A stretch of 64,000 nt of DNA, from NCBI RefSeq assembly GCF_001552215.1, contig NZ_BCQT01000018.1, forward strand, positions 186,001 through 250,000, given 5' to 3'. Shown here in pieces: positions 15,367 to 24,035 of this stretch; within the stretch, counting starts at the first letter, position 1; each line of letters opens with the position of its first letter. This DNA is from Actinomadura macra NBRC 14102 (GTDB lineage Bacteria; Actinomycetota; Actinomycetes; Streptosporangiales; Streptosporangiaceae). The notes below the pieces were generated by a model. That model searched no databases. It was not told where the DNA came from and was given only the letters and a program-made list of their open reading frames with translations. The translations under genes were made by a program, and so were the position numbers.

Positions 15367-17193
15367 ATGGCAGTGAACGTGGGCGTGAACGTCGTCGAGT
15401 CCGACGGCTCGGCGGTACCGGCGATCGCCGCGGCGCCGACCTCGGTCGCCGCGTTCGTCGGGCCGGCCGAGCGCGGGCCGCTCGACCAGCCGGTGCGGCT
15501 GACCGGCGCGGCGCAGTTCCGCGACAGGTTCGGCCGTGGCGACGGGCTGCTCGGCTATGCGCTGGAGGGCTTCTTCCGCAACGGCGGCGGGACGGCCTAC
15601 GTCAGCCGGGTGGCCGGCGCGGGCAGCGCTCCGGCGACGCTGACGCTGACCAACCGGCAGCAGGCCGCGGCCCCGGCGCTGCGCCTGGCCGCCGGGTACC
15701 GGGGCCGCCCGGACCCGGGAGAGTGGGGGGAGCGGCTGCGGGTCGAGGTGTCGGACGACCCGCGCGGCACCACCAGGCTCGCCGCAGACTCCGGCGCGAA
15801 CGCCACGAGCGCGCGGCTCGTGTCGCTGGCGGGCATCGACGTCGGCTCGGTGCTGCGCTTCTCCGGCGGCACGTCGCCGGTCGTGCACCGCCGGGTGACA
15901 TCGGTCGACCCGGTCACCGGCACGGTCGGCTGGGCGGACCCGCTCTCCGGGGCACTGCCGAGCGCGACCATCGTGGTGACCACGGCCGAGTTCCGGCTCA
16001 CGGTGCGCCACCAGCCCGACCCGGCCGCGCCGGCCGCCATCGTGGAGACCTGGCGCAACCTCAGCATGGAGAGCGACTCCTCGGACTACGTCGTGGCTCG
16101 CCTCAACCACACCTTCAGCGGTTCGCGGTACCTCACCGTCACCGACCTGGGCGGTGCCGCGCCGGTGGGGGACAGGCTCCCGGCGATCGTCACGAACAAG
16201 GCGCTGGACAACGGCGCCGACGCCGCGCCGACCGCGGCCGACCTGATCGGCGACGCCGCGGCGCGGACCGGGCTGACCGCCCTCGATACCGTCGCGGTGC
16301 AGCTGATCGCCCTGCCCGACGCGCACGGGCTGGGCGACGCGGGACGCGACCAGGTCGTACGGGCCGCGCTGGACTACTGCGCGGGACGCGGCGACGCCGT
16401 GTTCGTCGGTGCGGTGCCGGACCGGGGCCGCCGGGGTGGGGTGAGCGTGGCGCGGGCGCCCGCCGACTACGACCAGACAGAGAATGACTACGCCAAGACG
16501 GCCTCCGATTACGCGGCCCGGTTCCAGGGCGCCAAGGTGTACGGCGCGCTGTACACCCCGTGGATCCAGGTGGCCGACCCGGCCGCCGCGGGGCCGTCGT
16601 CCGCCCGGTTCGTGCCGCCCGACGGTCACATCATGGGGGTGTACGCGCGGACCGACACCGAGCGGGGGATCTGGAAGGCCCCCGCGGGCACGTCCGCCCA
16701 GGTGCGCGGCGCCCTGGACGTGGCCGCCCGGTTCACCGACGGCCAGCACACCGACCTCGTGCGGGCGGGGCGGGTCAACGGCATCCGGCCGCAACGCAGT
16801 TTCGGCATCGTGGTGGCGGCGTCGCGGACGTTGTCCACCGACACCCGCTGGCTCCATGTCAACGTCCGGCTGCTGTTCAACTACGTCAAGGCGTCGCTGC
16901 GCGACGGGCTCCGGTCCGTCCCGCAGCAGCCGCACACCGAGCAACTGCGCCGGTCCGTCCGGGCCAACCTGATCACGCCGTTCCTCATGGGCCTGTGGCG
17001 GCAGGGGGCGTTCGGCGGCGATCCTCCGGAGCAGACGTTCACCGTCAAATGCGACGCCGAGAACAACCCGCCGAACGAGGTCGACCTCGGCAACTTCCGG
17101 GTGGAGGTCTCCTTCTATCCCGTCCGGCCCGCCGAGACGGTGCTCATCGTGGTCGGCCAGCAGCCCGGCGGCGGATCCGCCGCGGAGAGGTAG
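15367..17193 (+). CDS. CIS/phage tail sheath protein 1
   Basis: 608 residues. This is the contractile outer sheath subunit that shortens to drive the inner tube. The opening VGVNVVESDGSAVPAIAAAP and the strongly conserved C-terminal sheath domain (~450-605) identify it. That domain includes TDTRWLHVNVRLLFNYVKAS, FLMGLWRQGAFGGDPPEQTF and VEVSFYPVRPAETVLIVVGQ, the segments that build the interwoven sheath lattice. GAAGGGA precedes the ATG. It is a paralogue of the next gene, which has the same ends but a larger decorated middle. Two sheath types per particle are normal in extracellular CIS (Afp2-4/Pvc2-4). Confidence 0.92.
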   Translation: MAVNVGVNVVESDGSAVPAIAAAPTSVAAFVGPAERGPLDQPVRLTGAAQFRDRFGRGDGLLGYALEGFFRNGGGTAYVSRVAGAGSAPATLTLTNRQQAAAPALRLAAGYRGRPDPGEWGERLRVEVSDDPRGTTRLAADSGANATSARLVSLAGIDVGSVLRFSGGTSPVVHRRVTSVDPVTGTVGWADPLSGALPSATIVVTTAEFRLTVRHQPDPAAPAAIVETWRNLSMESDSSDYVVARLNHTFSGSRYLTVTDLGGAAPVGDRLPAIVTNKALDNGADAAPTAADLIGDAAARTGLTALDTVAVQLIALPDAHGLGDAGRDQVVRAALDYCAGRGDAVFVGAVPDRGRRGGVSVARAPADYDQTENDYAKTASDYAARFQGAKVYGALYTPWIQVADPAAAGPSSARFVPPDGHIMGVYARTDTERGIWKAPAGTSAQVRGALDVAARFTDGQHTDLVRAGRVNGIRPQRSFGIVVAASRTLSTDTRWLHVNVRLLFNYVKASLRDGLRSVPQQPHTEQLRRSVRANLITPFLMGLWRQGAFGGDPPEQTFTVKCDAENNPPNEVDLGNFRVEVSFYPVRPAETVLIVVGQQPGGGSAAER

Positions 17194-17204
17194 GAGGGGC
17201 AGCC

Positions 17205-19586
17205 ATGGCCTTCAACATCGGCGTCAACGTCGTGGAGATCGACGGGCCCGCCGCTCCCGCCATCGCGTCCGCGCCGGTCTCGGTCGCCGGGTTCCTGCTG
17301 CGCACCGAGCGCGGGATCCCCAACGTGCCGGTCGCCCTGCACGGCCCCGGCGACTACGCCGCCGCCTTCGGCGGGTTCGTCCCGGACGTCTTCGGGCCGC
17401 ACGCGATGCGCGGGTTCTTCGACAACGGCGGAACCGAGGCGTACGCGGTGCGGGTCGTGGACCGGGAGACGGCACGGGCGGCCCAGGTGACGCTGGCCGA
17501 CCGCAAAGGCGTGCCCACCCTCCAGGTGACCGCGGGCGCGCTCGGCCGAGAAGACCCCGGCGCCTGGGGGAACTCGCTGTCGGTAGGCGTCGCCGACCAT
17601 CCCCGGGCCGTCGTGGCGGTGCCCGCCCAGGTCGCCGGGTCGAGGGCGGAGCCGTTCGCGATCGCCGACGGCCAGAGACTGGACATCGCGGTCAACGGGG
17701 TCGTGAAGGCCGCTTCGGTCACCTTCCGCGCGTCCGACTTCGCCCACCCCGGTGCGGCGTCGGCGGCCGAGGTGGCCGCCGCGGTGGCGCGGCAGACGCT
17801 GCGCGTGCGGGCCGCGGTCACCCCGGACGGCCGGGTCCTGCTGGCCAGTACGGTGCCCGGCCCGGCGTCGCGCTTGGAGCTCAGCGAGTCCGCGGCGGCC
17901 GTGCTCGGATTCGCCGGCTCGACCGCCACCACCGACGGTGCCCTGGCCGGCGTCACGCTGGCCGCCGTGGGCGCGGTCGGCGGGCTGCTGCCGGGCGCGG
18001 CGGTGCTCATCGAGAGCCGGGCCCGGGTGGTCGGCACCGCGGCGCCGAGCCAGACCGTCCCCGCCGACTCGGCGATCAACGTGGCGGTCGATGGCGCGGC
18101 GCCGGTCGCGGTCGTCCTGCGTGCGGCCGACTTCCCGAACGGGCTCGCCAATGTGCAGCCGGCGGACCTTGTCGCCGTCCTCAACCGGTACCTTCCGTCC
18201 GCGACGGCCGCGCTGGACGCGGGCGGCCGGCTGGTGCTGATGTCGGACTCCTACGGATCCGACTCCAGGCTCGTCGTCACTCCCGGCACGGTGGACGCCA
18301 CCGCCGCGCTCGGCCTGACCGGCGCGACGTCGGTGCCGGGGGCGGCGCAGCGCCGCACCCTGGCGGTGGTGGCCGAGGACGCGAGGTACGTCACCTGGAC
18401 CGGCGCGCTCCCCGGCGCCGGGATCGCGGCGAATGCCGCCCGGATCCGGTCGGCGGAGTTCGACCTGATCGTCAGCCGCGACGGGGCCGAAGTCGAGCGG
18501 TTCGAGTCGCTCACCATGCAGGACGGGGCGGCGCACTACGTCGGCACCGCGGTGAACGACCAGCTGTCGGGCTCGCGGTATGTCACGGTGACCGACCGGG
18601 GCAGCCCTTCCGGTCCGGTGGACGACCTGCCCGCGCCGGGCCTCTTCCAGGTCGGCGCCGGGACGAGCGGCCGCTCCGGCGCCGACGGCCAGACGCCGAA
18701 CGAGACCGCCTTCGCCGGCGACCCGGCCGCCCGGACCGGGCTGTACGCCTTCGACACCGTGGACATCCAGCTCCTGGCCTGCCCGGACTCCACCGCGGCC
18801 GGGGTGGTGGGCGCGTGTCTCGGCTACGCCGAGCGGCGCGGCGACCTGATGTTCGTGGGGACGGCCCCCGTCGACCTCGATCTGGAGGGGATCAAGGCGT
18901 ACGCGGCGCCGCTGCGCGCACGCAAGGTCTTCGGCGCGCTCTACGCGCCGTGGATCGAGGTGGTCAACCCGCTCGACCGCACCGGTGGCGCGCCGCGGCT
19001 ATGGGTGCCACCCGTCGGGCACGTCCTCGGCATGTACGCGCGGATCGCCGAGGAACGCGGAGTGTGGAAGGCCCCGGCGGGCGCGGAGGCCGGGCTGACC
19101 TCGGCGCTCGGCGTCCGCTTCGACATGACCGACGCCGACCACACCGACCTGGTCAAGAGCGGCGGGGTGAACGGGGTGCGGGCGCTGCCCGGGCGGGGAA
19201 TCGTGGTGGACGCCTCGCGCACCCTGTCCACCGATACCCGGTGGCTCTACGTCAACGTCCGGCGGCTGTTCAACTTCGTCAAGTCCTCGCTGCGTGACGG
19301 GCTCAGCGGGGTGGTGCAGGAGCCGAACTCGGCGGACCTGCGGCAGCGGGTCCGGCTCAACGTGGTGACGCCGTTCCTGCTCGGCCTGTGGAGGCAGGGC
19401 GCCTTCGGCTCCGATCCGCCCGAGCAGACCTTCACCGTCAAGTGCGACGAGGAGAACAACCCGCCGGCCGAAGTGACGCTGGGCAACTTCCGGATCGAGG
19501 TGCAGTTCTACCCGGTCAAGCCCGCCGAGACGATCGTCGTCACCGTCGGCCAGCAGGACAGCGGCGCGGCCGCCACCGAGACGTGA
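17205..19586 (+). CDS. CIS/phage tail sheath protein 2, with inserted decoration domains
   Basis: 793 residues, paralogous to the sheath gene just upstream (shared VNVVE start and shared NFVKSSLRDG...RQGAF...PPEQTFTVKC end). The central part carries two copies of an ~90-residue beta-rich module (~150-250 and ~285-375). Each runs from 'I-x-V-x-V-(N/D)G' through 'ADF' and ends 'LG(F/L)(A/T)G'. A third copy lies in the frameshifted tail gene at 27762. The inserted modules should project from the tube surface. TAGGAGG lies before the ATG. Likely a sheath variant used at the baseplate end or as a decorated main sheath. Confidence 0.9.
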   Translation: MAFNIGVNVVEIDGPAAPAIASAPVSVAGFLLRTERGIPNVPVALHGPGDYAAAFGGFVPDVFGPHAMRGFFDNGGTEAYAVRVVDRETARAAQVTLADRKGVPTLQVTAGALGREDPGAWGNSLSVGVADHPRAVVAVPAQVAGSRAEPFAIADGQRLDIAVNGVVKAASVTFRASDFAHPGAASAAEVAAAVARQTLRVRAAVTPDGRVLLASTVPGPASRLELSESAAAVLGFAGSTATTDGALAGVTLAAVGAVGGLLPGAAVLIESRARVVGTAAPSQTVPADSAINVAVDGAAPVAVVLRAADFPNGLANVQPADLVAVLNRYLPSATAALDAGGRLVLMSDSYGSDSRLVVTPGTVDATAALGLTGATSVPGAAQRRTLAVVAEDARYVTWTGALPGAGIAANAARIRSAEFDLIVSRDGAEVERFESLTMQDGAAHYVGTAVNDQLSGSRYVTVTDRGSPSGPVDDLPAPGLFQVGAGTSGRSGADGQTPNETAFAGDPAARTGLYAFDTVDIQLLACPDSTAAGVVGACLGYAERRGDLMFVGTAPVDLDLEGIKAYAAPLRARKVFGALYAPWIEVVNPLDRTGGAPRLWVPPVGHVLGMYARIAEERGVWKAPAGAEAGLTSALGVRFDMTDADHTDLVKSGGVNGVRALPGRGIVVDASRTLSTDTRWLYVNVRRLFNFVKSSLRDGLSGVVQEPNSADLRQRVRLNVVTPFLLGLWRQGAFGSDPPEQTFTVKCDEENNPPAEVTLGNFRIEVQFYPVKPAETIVVTVGQQDSGAAATET

Positions 19587-19620
19587 GCGGCCGCCACGAA
19601 GACGTGAGAGGAGAGACGGC

Positions 19621-20082
19621 ATGTCCGAACTGACGTTCAGCGAGTCCTACCGCACCCACGGCTTCCTGCTGGAGATCGCGGGGACGGCCTGCCCGGTGAC
19701 CAAGGTGACCGGGCTCAGCGAGGGCTCCACCGACACCATCGAGCAGCCGGTGGGCGGCTCGCCGGTGGTGCTCAAGATCTCCAGCGGGGTGGTCAAGTTC
19801 GAGCCCCTCGTGATCGAGCGCAACATGGACGGCAGCCCGTTCGACCGGCTGTTCCAGGAATGGTTCAAGGACATGTTCGCGCTGAACGGCCCGAGCAAAG
19901 GGTCGTCCGTCCGCCGCAACGGCGCGGTGATCAAGCTGGAGAACGGCCAGGAGGTGCTCCGGTTCGCCTTCTACGAGGGCTGGGTCAAGTCCTCCAAGTT
20001 CGCCGATCTGGAGGCCGGGTCGACCAACCTGTTCAAGCAGACGGTGGAGATCGAGCACAACGGGATGGAGCGGGTCTCGTGA
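19621..20082 (+). CDS. CIS/phage tail tube protein
   Basis: 153 residues of the T4 gp19/Hcp-like tube family that stacks as hexamers inside the sheath. FLLEIAGTACPVTKVTGLSE and the late YEGWVKSSKFADLEAGSTN / QTVEIEHNGMERV strands are family hallmarks. A GAGAGGAGAGA tract precedes the ATG. Only one tube gene is seen, whereas Afp-type loci often have two (Afp1, Afp5); the CIS_tube-like protein at 23130 may start the tube. The stop overlaps the next GTG start by 4 nt (GTGA). Confidence 0.9.
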   Translation: MSELTFSESYRTHGFLLEIAGTACPVTKVTGLSEGSTDTIEQPVGGSPVVLKISSGVVKFEPLVIERNMDGSPFDRLFQEWFKDMFALNGPSKGSSVRRNGAVIKLENGQEVLRFAFYEGWVKSSKFADLEAGSTNLFKQTVEIEHNGMERVS

Positions 20083-20855
20083 CCGCACCCGCCCGTCCAC
20101 GTGAGTTCGAGTTCGAGCTGCCGGTCGGTTACGAGGACGGCGACGGGCAGGTGCACCGGACCGCGGTGCTCCGCAAGATGACCGGGCGCGACGAGGCGGT
20201 GCTGGCCGACCGCCGGCACCGGGCCAACGGCGCGCGGATGATCTCCGAGCTGCTCGGCAACTGCCTGGTCCGGCTGGGGACGCTGGAGGCGCCCGGAATC
20301 CGCGCCGCCCAGGGCCTCTACTCGGCCGACCGGCAGTTCCTGCTGATCCGGCTGCGGGAGATCACCTTCGGGGCGCAGATGCAGGCGAGCTACGCGTGCG
20401 GCGTGTGCCACGAGTCGACGATCCTCATCGAGGATCTCTCCGAGCTGGAGGTGGTCCGGCTCGGCCCCGGCGAGGTGCCCGGTGACGTGACGGTGAAGCT
20501 GGAGGACGGTTACATCGACCGTTCCGGCGACCTCTACGACGTGCTGGTGTTCCGGCACCCGACCGGGCTGGACGAGGAGCGGGTGGCCGGTGCCGTCAAG
20601 GAGAACGCGTCCCAGGGCAAGAACGCCCTGATGGCGCGTTGCCTGAAGGAGATGGGCGACATGCCGAGGCCGAAGCTGGAGGCGCTCGGCACCGCCGTCT
20701 TCAAGGACATGACGCTCTCCGACCGCGGCCTCGTCGACCGGGCGCTCAACACCGACGGGCCGGGCATCGACCTGCGCCGCCCGGTGAGCTGCGGCGGCTG
20801 CGGCCGCGAGTACACGGCCTCGCTGGACATGTCGAATTTCTTGGCGGCTTCGTAG
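20079..20855 (+). CDS. T4-baseplate-like CIS protein with CxxC pairs
   Basis: 258 residues, immediately coupled to the tube gene. It resembles the actinobacterial/Mu-like family related to T4 baseplate hub/chaperone proteins (T4_baseplate type), which in tails sits between tube and tape-measure genes. Two C-x-x-C pairs, CGVC (~residues 107-110) and CGGC (~241-244), could form one zinc site. Helices in between (LDEERVAGAVKENASQGKNA) fit an assembly or chaperone role. The start is GTG in the overlapping GTGA. No enzymatic motif was found. Confidence 0.7.
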   Translation: MTAPARPREFEFELPVGYEDGDGQVHRTAVLRKMTGRDEAVLADRRHRANGARMISELLGNCLVRLGTLEAPGIRAAQGLYSADRQFLLIRLREITFGAQMQASYACGVCHESTILIEDLSELEVVRLGPGEVPGDVTVKLEDGYIDRSGDLYDVLVFRHPTGLDEERVAGAVKENASQGKNALMARCLKEMGDMPRPKLEALGTAVFKDMTLSDRGLVDRALNTDGPGIDLRRPVSCGGCGREYTASLDMSNFLAAS

Positions 20856-20869
20856 GGGAGGAGGACCGG

Positions 20870-21025
20870 TTGCGCCGGGAGGTGTTCTTCCTGGCCTACC
20901 ACCTGAGCTGGGGGGTCGAGGAGATTCTCGGCCTGCCCACCGAGGAGCGCTGGCACTACCTGCGGCAACTGACCGAACAGCTCGAAAGCGAGCAGGACGA
21001 GATCGCGGCGGCGAGGCGGAGGTGA
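20870..21025 (+). CDS. Small DUF6760-like tail protein
   Basis: 51 residues (LRREVFFLAYHLSWGVEEIL...), predicted all-helical, ending in a charged E/R-rich helix. The segment 'LRREV..LAYHL.WG.EEIL.L...ER..Y' resembles the short DUF6760 proteins found in phage-like clusters between the baseplate chaperone and the tape measure, like the GT part of phage tail chaperones. The start is TTG, supported by GGGGAGGAGG 5 nt upstream. The stop is 9 nt before the next GTG. Confidence 0.6.
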   Translation: MRREVFFLAYHLSWGVEEILGLPTEERWHYLRQLTEQLESEQDEIAAARRR

Positions 21026-21034
21026 GGGGGAGAG

Positions 21035-23116
21035 GTGAACGTGGAGTCGGTGGTGACGATGCTGGACCAGATCCACACGGTCCTACGCGAATCCAAGATG
21101 GCCCCTGGTGACGTGCTGCACTCGCTCGTCCAGATGATCGACGCATTGCGATTCGCATCCCAAAAGCAGGTCGCCGAGATCAACAAGGTCGTGAAGGCGA
21201 GAGTGGAGACCGCGTCGGGTGAGATCGTCGATCTCGTCCGGGTCGTGGACGTGTTCGTCAAGAAGGCGGGCGAGATCGACCTGCACATCGAGCACAAGAC
21301 CGGCTCGCTCAAGAGGTCGTTCCCTTCCGTCGCCATGGCCTACCAGGACAGCAACATGCAACTGCGCAGCGACCTCCTCCTCGGCGCGAAGGGCGAGGCG
21401 CGCAACGTCTGGAAGTTCTCCGGCGAGCCGATCGAGCAGTCCATGTCCCTGCTGGAGAAGCGGCTCCGAGGCTGGACCGACCACCTGCGGGACAGGTTCG
21501 GCGCATCCGACACGGAGATCAAGCGCGCGGTGGAGAGCCTCCGGATCGAGGACACCTTCGGCACCGCGATCGAGTTCACCTGGAGCCCCAAGGGGCCGAT
21601 CGCGCGCAAGGCACTGGAGGCTGCGAGCCACAGCCCCGACTTCGGGCCCGCGATGGACGTGCTGTTCGGCGCGTCCGGCAAGCTCGCCGACGCCGCGCAC
21701 GACGCGGCCACGGGCGCCAGCTTCCAGGGGGCGGAGGAGACCTTCGAGAAGAGGATCGAGGACAGCGTCACCGCCGCCCTGGACGAGGCCGGCGCCGGCG
21801 CCTCCGCGCACGCCGCCAGGTCGCTCGGTGAGCGGGTCACCGCGGGTGCCGATGCCCTCGGTGCGGCGCTGACCGCGGTCCCGGCGTTCTACGACTCGGT
21901 GACCACGCTGGGCGAGGCGTGGAACAAGCCGCTCCAGTCCACCCAGGACTACATGGACCTGCTCGCGGCCGGCGGCGGGGTGGTGAGCCAGGCCGGGCAG
22001 GTGCTCCAGGCGTTCACCGGGATCACCCAGATCGCCGCCGCGGCCCAGGCGGTGTTCAACGCGGTCATGGCGCTGAATCCGGTCGTCCTGGTGGTCATCG
22101 CGGTGGTCGCGCTGATCGCCGTGGTCGCGCTGCTGATCGTCTACTGGGACGAGGTGAAGGCGGCGCTGCGCGACAATCCCTGGCTGGCCGTGATCGCGGT
22201 GATGCTCGGTGTCGTCGGCATCATCATCGTGGTCATCGCGTACTGGGACGAGATCAAGCTGGCGGTGCTGGTCGCGGCGAACGTCGTCTCCATCCAGGCA
22301 CAGCGGATCGGCCAGTACCTCCTCGGCATCGGCACCGTCGCAGCCCAGGTGTGGAGCTGGATCACCGCCACCGCCGAGAACGCCGGGATCGGTGTGATCA
22401 ACGCGTTCATCACCGCGGGCACCGAGGTGCGGAACTTCTTCGTCGGCCTGGTCAACTCGCTGCTGGAGGCGTACAACGCGTTCGCCGACAGCGCCGCCGG
22501 GCAACTCGCCGGGCTGAGCAAGGCGGCGCTGCTCCCCCCGGTCGACGTCCAGAGCCGGTTGCTTCCGCCCAAGGAGGTGCCGCGGATCGACGTCGCGGCG
22601 GCCTTCGCCCCGCAGCAGGTCACCGGTGGACTGGAGAGCCAGATCGCGGCCCAGGAGGCGGCCGTGGCCAAGGGCCGCAAGGACGACGAGGACCGCCGCG
22701 CCAAGCAGGCCGCCACCCCGCCTCCCGGGGCCGAGTCCGCTGGAGTACCGACACCGCCTGGCCTGCCGGGCATACCGGGCGCAGTCCTGCCGCCCGGCGC
22801 CGCGCCCGCCGGGGCGTCGGCGGTGCCGCCACCGGTTCCCGCGCCGGTCCCCGGCACACCGGGCGAGGCCGAGCCCCCGGGCCGCCCCACGCTCCCGGTC
22901 GCGCCGGCGGCGCCCCCGCCGGCCGCGGCCGGGCACGCCGACCAGTCGATCCGGGTGGACGGCGGGATCACCGTGAACATCAACGCCGAACGCCTGGAGG
23001 CCGACGCGGCGCGGCTGCTGTCCGACGAGATCATCCGGGCGATCCAGGAGCGGCTCGGGTCGCTGCGCTCCGAGCAGGACTTCCGGACCGGCAACCGCGC
23101 CCCGGCGCCGGCGTGA
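21035..23116 (+). CDS. CIS tape-measure protein
   Basis: 693 residues. The tape measure sets tube length and may reach into the target membrane. The N-terminal half is long amphipathic helix. Residues ~345-375 and ~385-410 are two very hydrophobic helices (VVLVVIAVVALIAVVALLIV and a similar partner ending VVIAYWDE), and a third hydrophobic stretch lies near 420-450. Residues ~560-650 are Pro/Ala-rich linker, and the last ~45 residues form a helix (ERLEADAARLLSDEIIRAIQ) near the C-terminus. Size, helix content, central membrane-active segments and gene position match phage/CIS tape measures (Afp14-like), though sequence is poorly conserved in this class. GTG start with a GAGAG ribosome-binding site. 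Confidence 0.75.
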   Translation: MNVESVVTMLDQIHTVLRESKMAPGDVLHSLVQMIDALRFASQKQVAEINKVVKARVETASGEIVDLVRVVDVFVKKAGEIDLHIEHKTGSLKRSFPSVAMAYQDSNMQLRSDLLLGAKGEARNVWKFSGEPIEQSMSLLEKRLRGWTDHLRDRFGASDTEIKRAVESLRIEDTFGTAIEFTWSPKGPIARKALEAASHSPDFGPAMDVLFGASGKLADAAHDAATGASFQGAEETFEKRIEDSVTAALDEAGAGASAHAARSLGERVTAGADALGAALTAVPAFYDSVTTLGEAWNKPLQSTQDYMDLLAAGGGVVSQAGQVLQAFTGITQIAAAAQAVFNAVMALNPVVLVVIAVVALIAVVALLIVYWDEVKAALRDNPWLAVIAVMLGVVGIIIVVIAYWDEIKLAVLVAANVVSIQAQRIGQYLLGIGTVAAQVWSWITATAENAGIGVINAFITAGTEVRNFFVGLVNSLLEAYNAFADSAAGQLAGLSKAALLPPVDVQSRLLPPKEVPRIDVAAAFAPQQVTGGLESQIAAQEAAVAKGRKDDEDRRAKQAATPPPGAESAGVPTPPGLPGIPGAVLPPGAAPAGASAVPPPVPAPVPGTPGEAEPPGRPTLPVAPAAPPPAAAGHADQSIRVDGGITVNINAERLEADAARLLSDEIIRAIQERLGSLRSEQDFRTGNRAPAPA

Positions 23117-23129
23117 GGAGGGAGAGCCG

Positions 23130-23705
23130 ATGCATACCCTGCGCGAGCCGGACCGCGGCTTCCTGGTCGGGCTCATCCCCGATCCCGGCGTCCCCGACGT
23201 GGTGATCGAGTTCCAGTACAACCCCACCCAGCTCGGCGACCGGCGCGCCGTCGGCTACGCGACGGTCAACGCCCCCGGGCAGCTCCTGCCGTCGCGCCAG
23301 TACACCCAGGGCGGCGACCGCACGATCAGCTTCACCGTCCGGGTGGACGGCCTGTACGCCGGGCCGTCCGACGACCGGATCCCGATCGGCAGGGACGACG
23401 ACGGCGGCATCACCCCCGAGCTGAACAAGTACCGCGCCCTGCTGTGGCCGCGCAGCCGCTCCTGGCCGGACGCCGGCGGCACCTTCACCGGGCTGTACGG
23501 GCGGGGGGAGGGCTTCGCCGCCCCGCCCGACTGCGTGTTCGGCTTCGGCGACCGGATCATCGACTGCGTCGTGACCGAGGTCGCGATCACCGAGACGCTG
23601 TTCACCCTCGGGCTCGCGCCGCTGCGCGCCGACGTCGCCGTCACCCTCGTCGAGCGGATGCCGGACGAGGCCGTCTCCACCGCACCGCTGCCGGGAGGTG
23701 TCTGA
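23130..23705 (+). CDS. CIS_tube/Afp7 N-terminal-like baseplate protein
   Basis: 191 residues. The segment VIEFQYNPTQLGDRRAVGYA followed by QYTQGGDRTISFTVRVDGLY is the hallmark of the CIS_tube N-terminal domain of Afp7/Pvc7-type baseplate adaptors. These connect the tube initiator to the LysM part. The C-terminal half (YGRGEGFAAPPDCVFGFG, then VTEVAITETLFTLGLAPLRA) repeats the same beta style. In Afp7-type proteins a LysM domain is fused; here it is a separate gene overlapping by 1 nt (TGATG). A GGAGGGAGAG tract precedes the ATG. Confidence 0.75.
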   Translation: MHTLREPDRGFLVGLIPDPGVPDVVIEFQYNPTQLGDRRAVGYATVNAPGQLLPSRQYTQGGDRTISFTVRVDGLYAGPSDDRIPIGRDDDGGITPELNKYRALLWPRSRSWPDAGGTFTGLYGRGEGFAAPPDCVFGFGDRIIDCVVTEVAITETLFTLGLAPLRADVAVTLVERMPDEAVSTAPLPGGV

Positions 23706-24016
23706 TGCCGCCGAGCCCGGAGTCCAGATACGCGGGGCTGCCGATCCTGACCGTCACGGCGCCGGACGGCACGCAGCGCCGGGTGGTCGCGCTGCGGCTG
23801 ACCCGGCCGCGTCCCGCCACGACCGGACGGCACCGGGTCGTCCAGGGTGAGGACCTGGACCTGCTGGCCCACCGGTTCTACGGCGGCGAGGGGTTGTGGT
23901 GGCGGATCCTGGACGCCAACCCGCTGGTCTTCCCGCTCGATGTCGCGGCCGGCGACGTCCTCGACCTGCCCGAGCCGGGCCCCGCCACCCGCACCACCCG
24001 CGCGAGGGGGTTCTAG
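23705..24016 (+). CDS. LysM-domain baseplate protein (gp53/gpX-like)
   Basis: 103 residues with one LysM module (~45-95): HRVVQGEDLDLLAHRFYGGE, GLWWRILDANP and a final GDVLDLPEPG. In phage tails and CIS this adaptor (P2 gpX, Afp7 C-terminus) clamps the central hub to the baseplate. It was formerly read as a peptidoglycan binder, so a wall-binding role is not implied. It starts at the ATG overlapping the previous stop. Confidence 0.85.
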   Translation: MPPSPESRYAGLPILTVTAPDGTQRRVVALRLTRPRPATTGRHRVVQGEDLDLLAHRFYGGEGLWWRILDANPLVFPLDVAAGDVLDLPEPGPATRTTRARGF

Positions 24017-24035
24017 GGATGCGGGGGTGCTAGGG

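Noticed and set aside
14941..16944. Long minus-strand frame opposite sheath 1
   Set aside because: Composition is Arg/Gly/His-rich antisense of a well-conserved sheath gene; no motif or ribosome-binding site. The same holds for long antisense frames opposite the tape measure (21083-23227) and the fibre-like genes.
23705..24016. Peptidoglycan hydrolase or wall-binding enzyme based on LysM
   Set aside because: A lone LysM in this gene position is the known tail baseplate adaptor; there is no catalytic domain.
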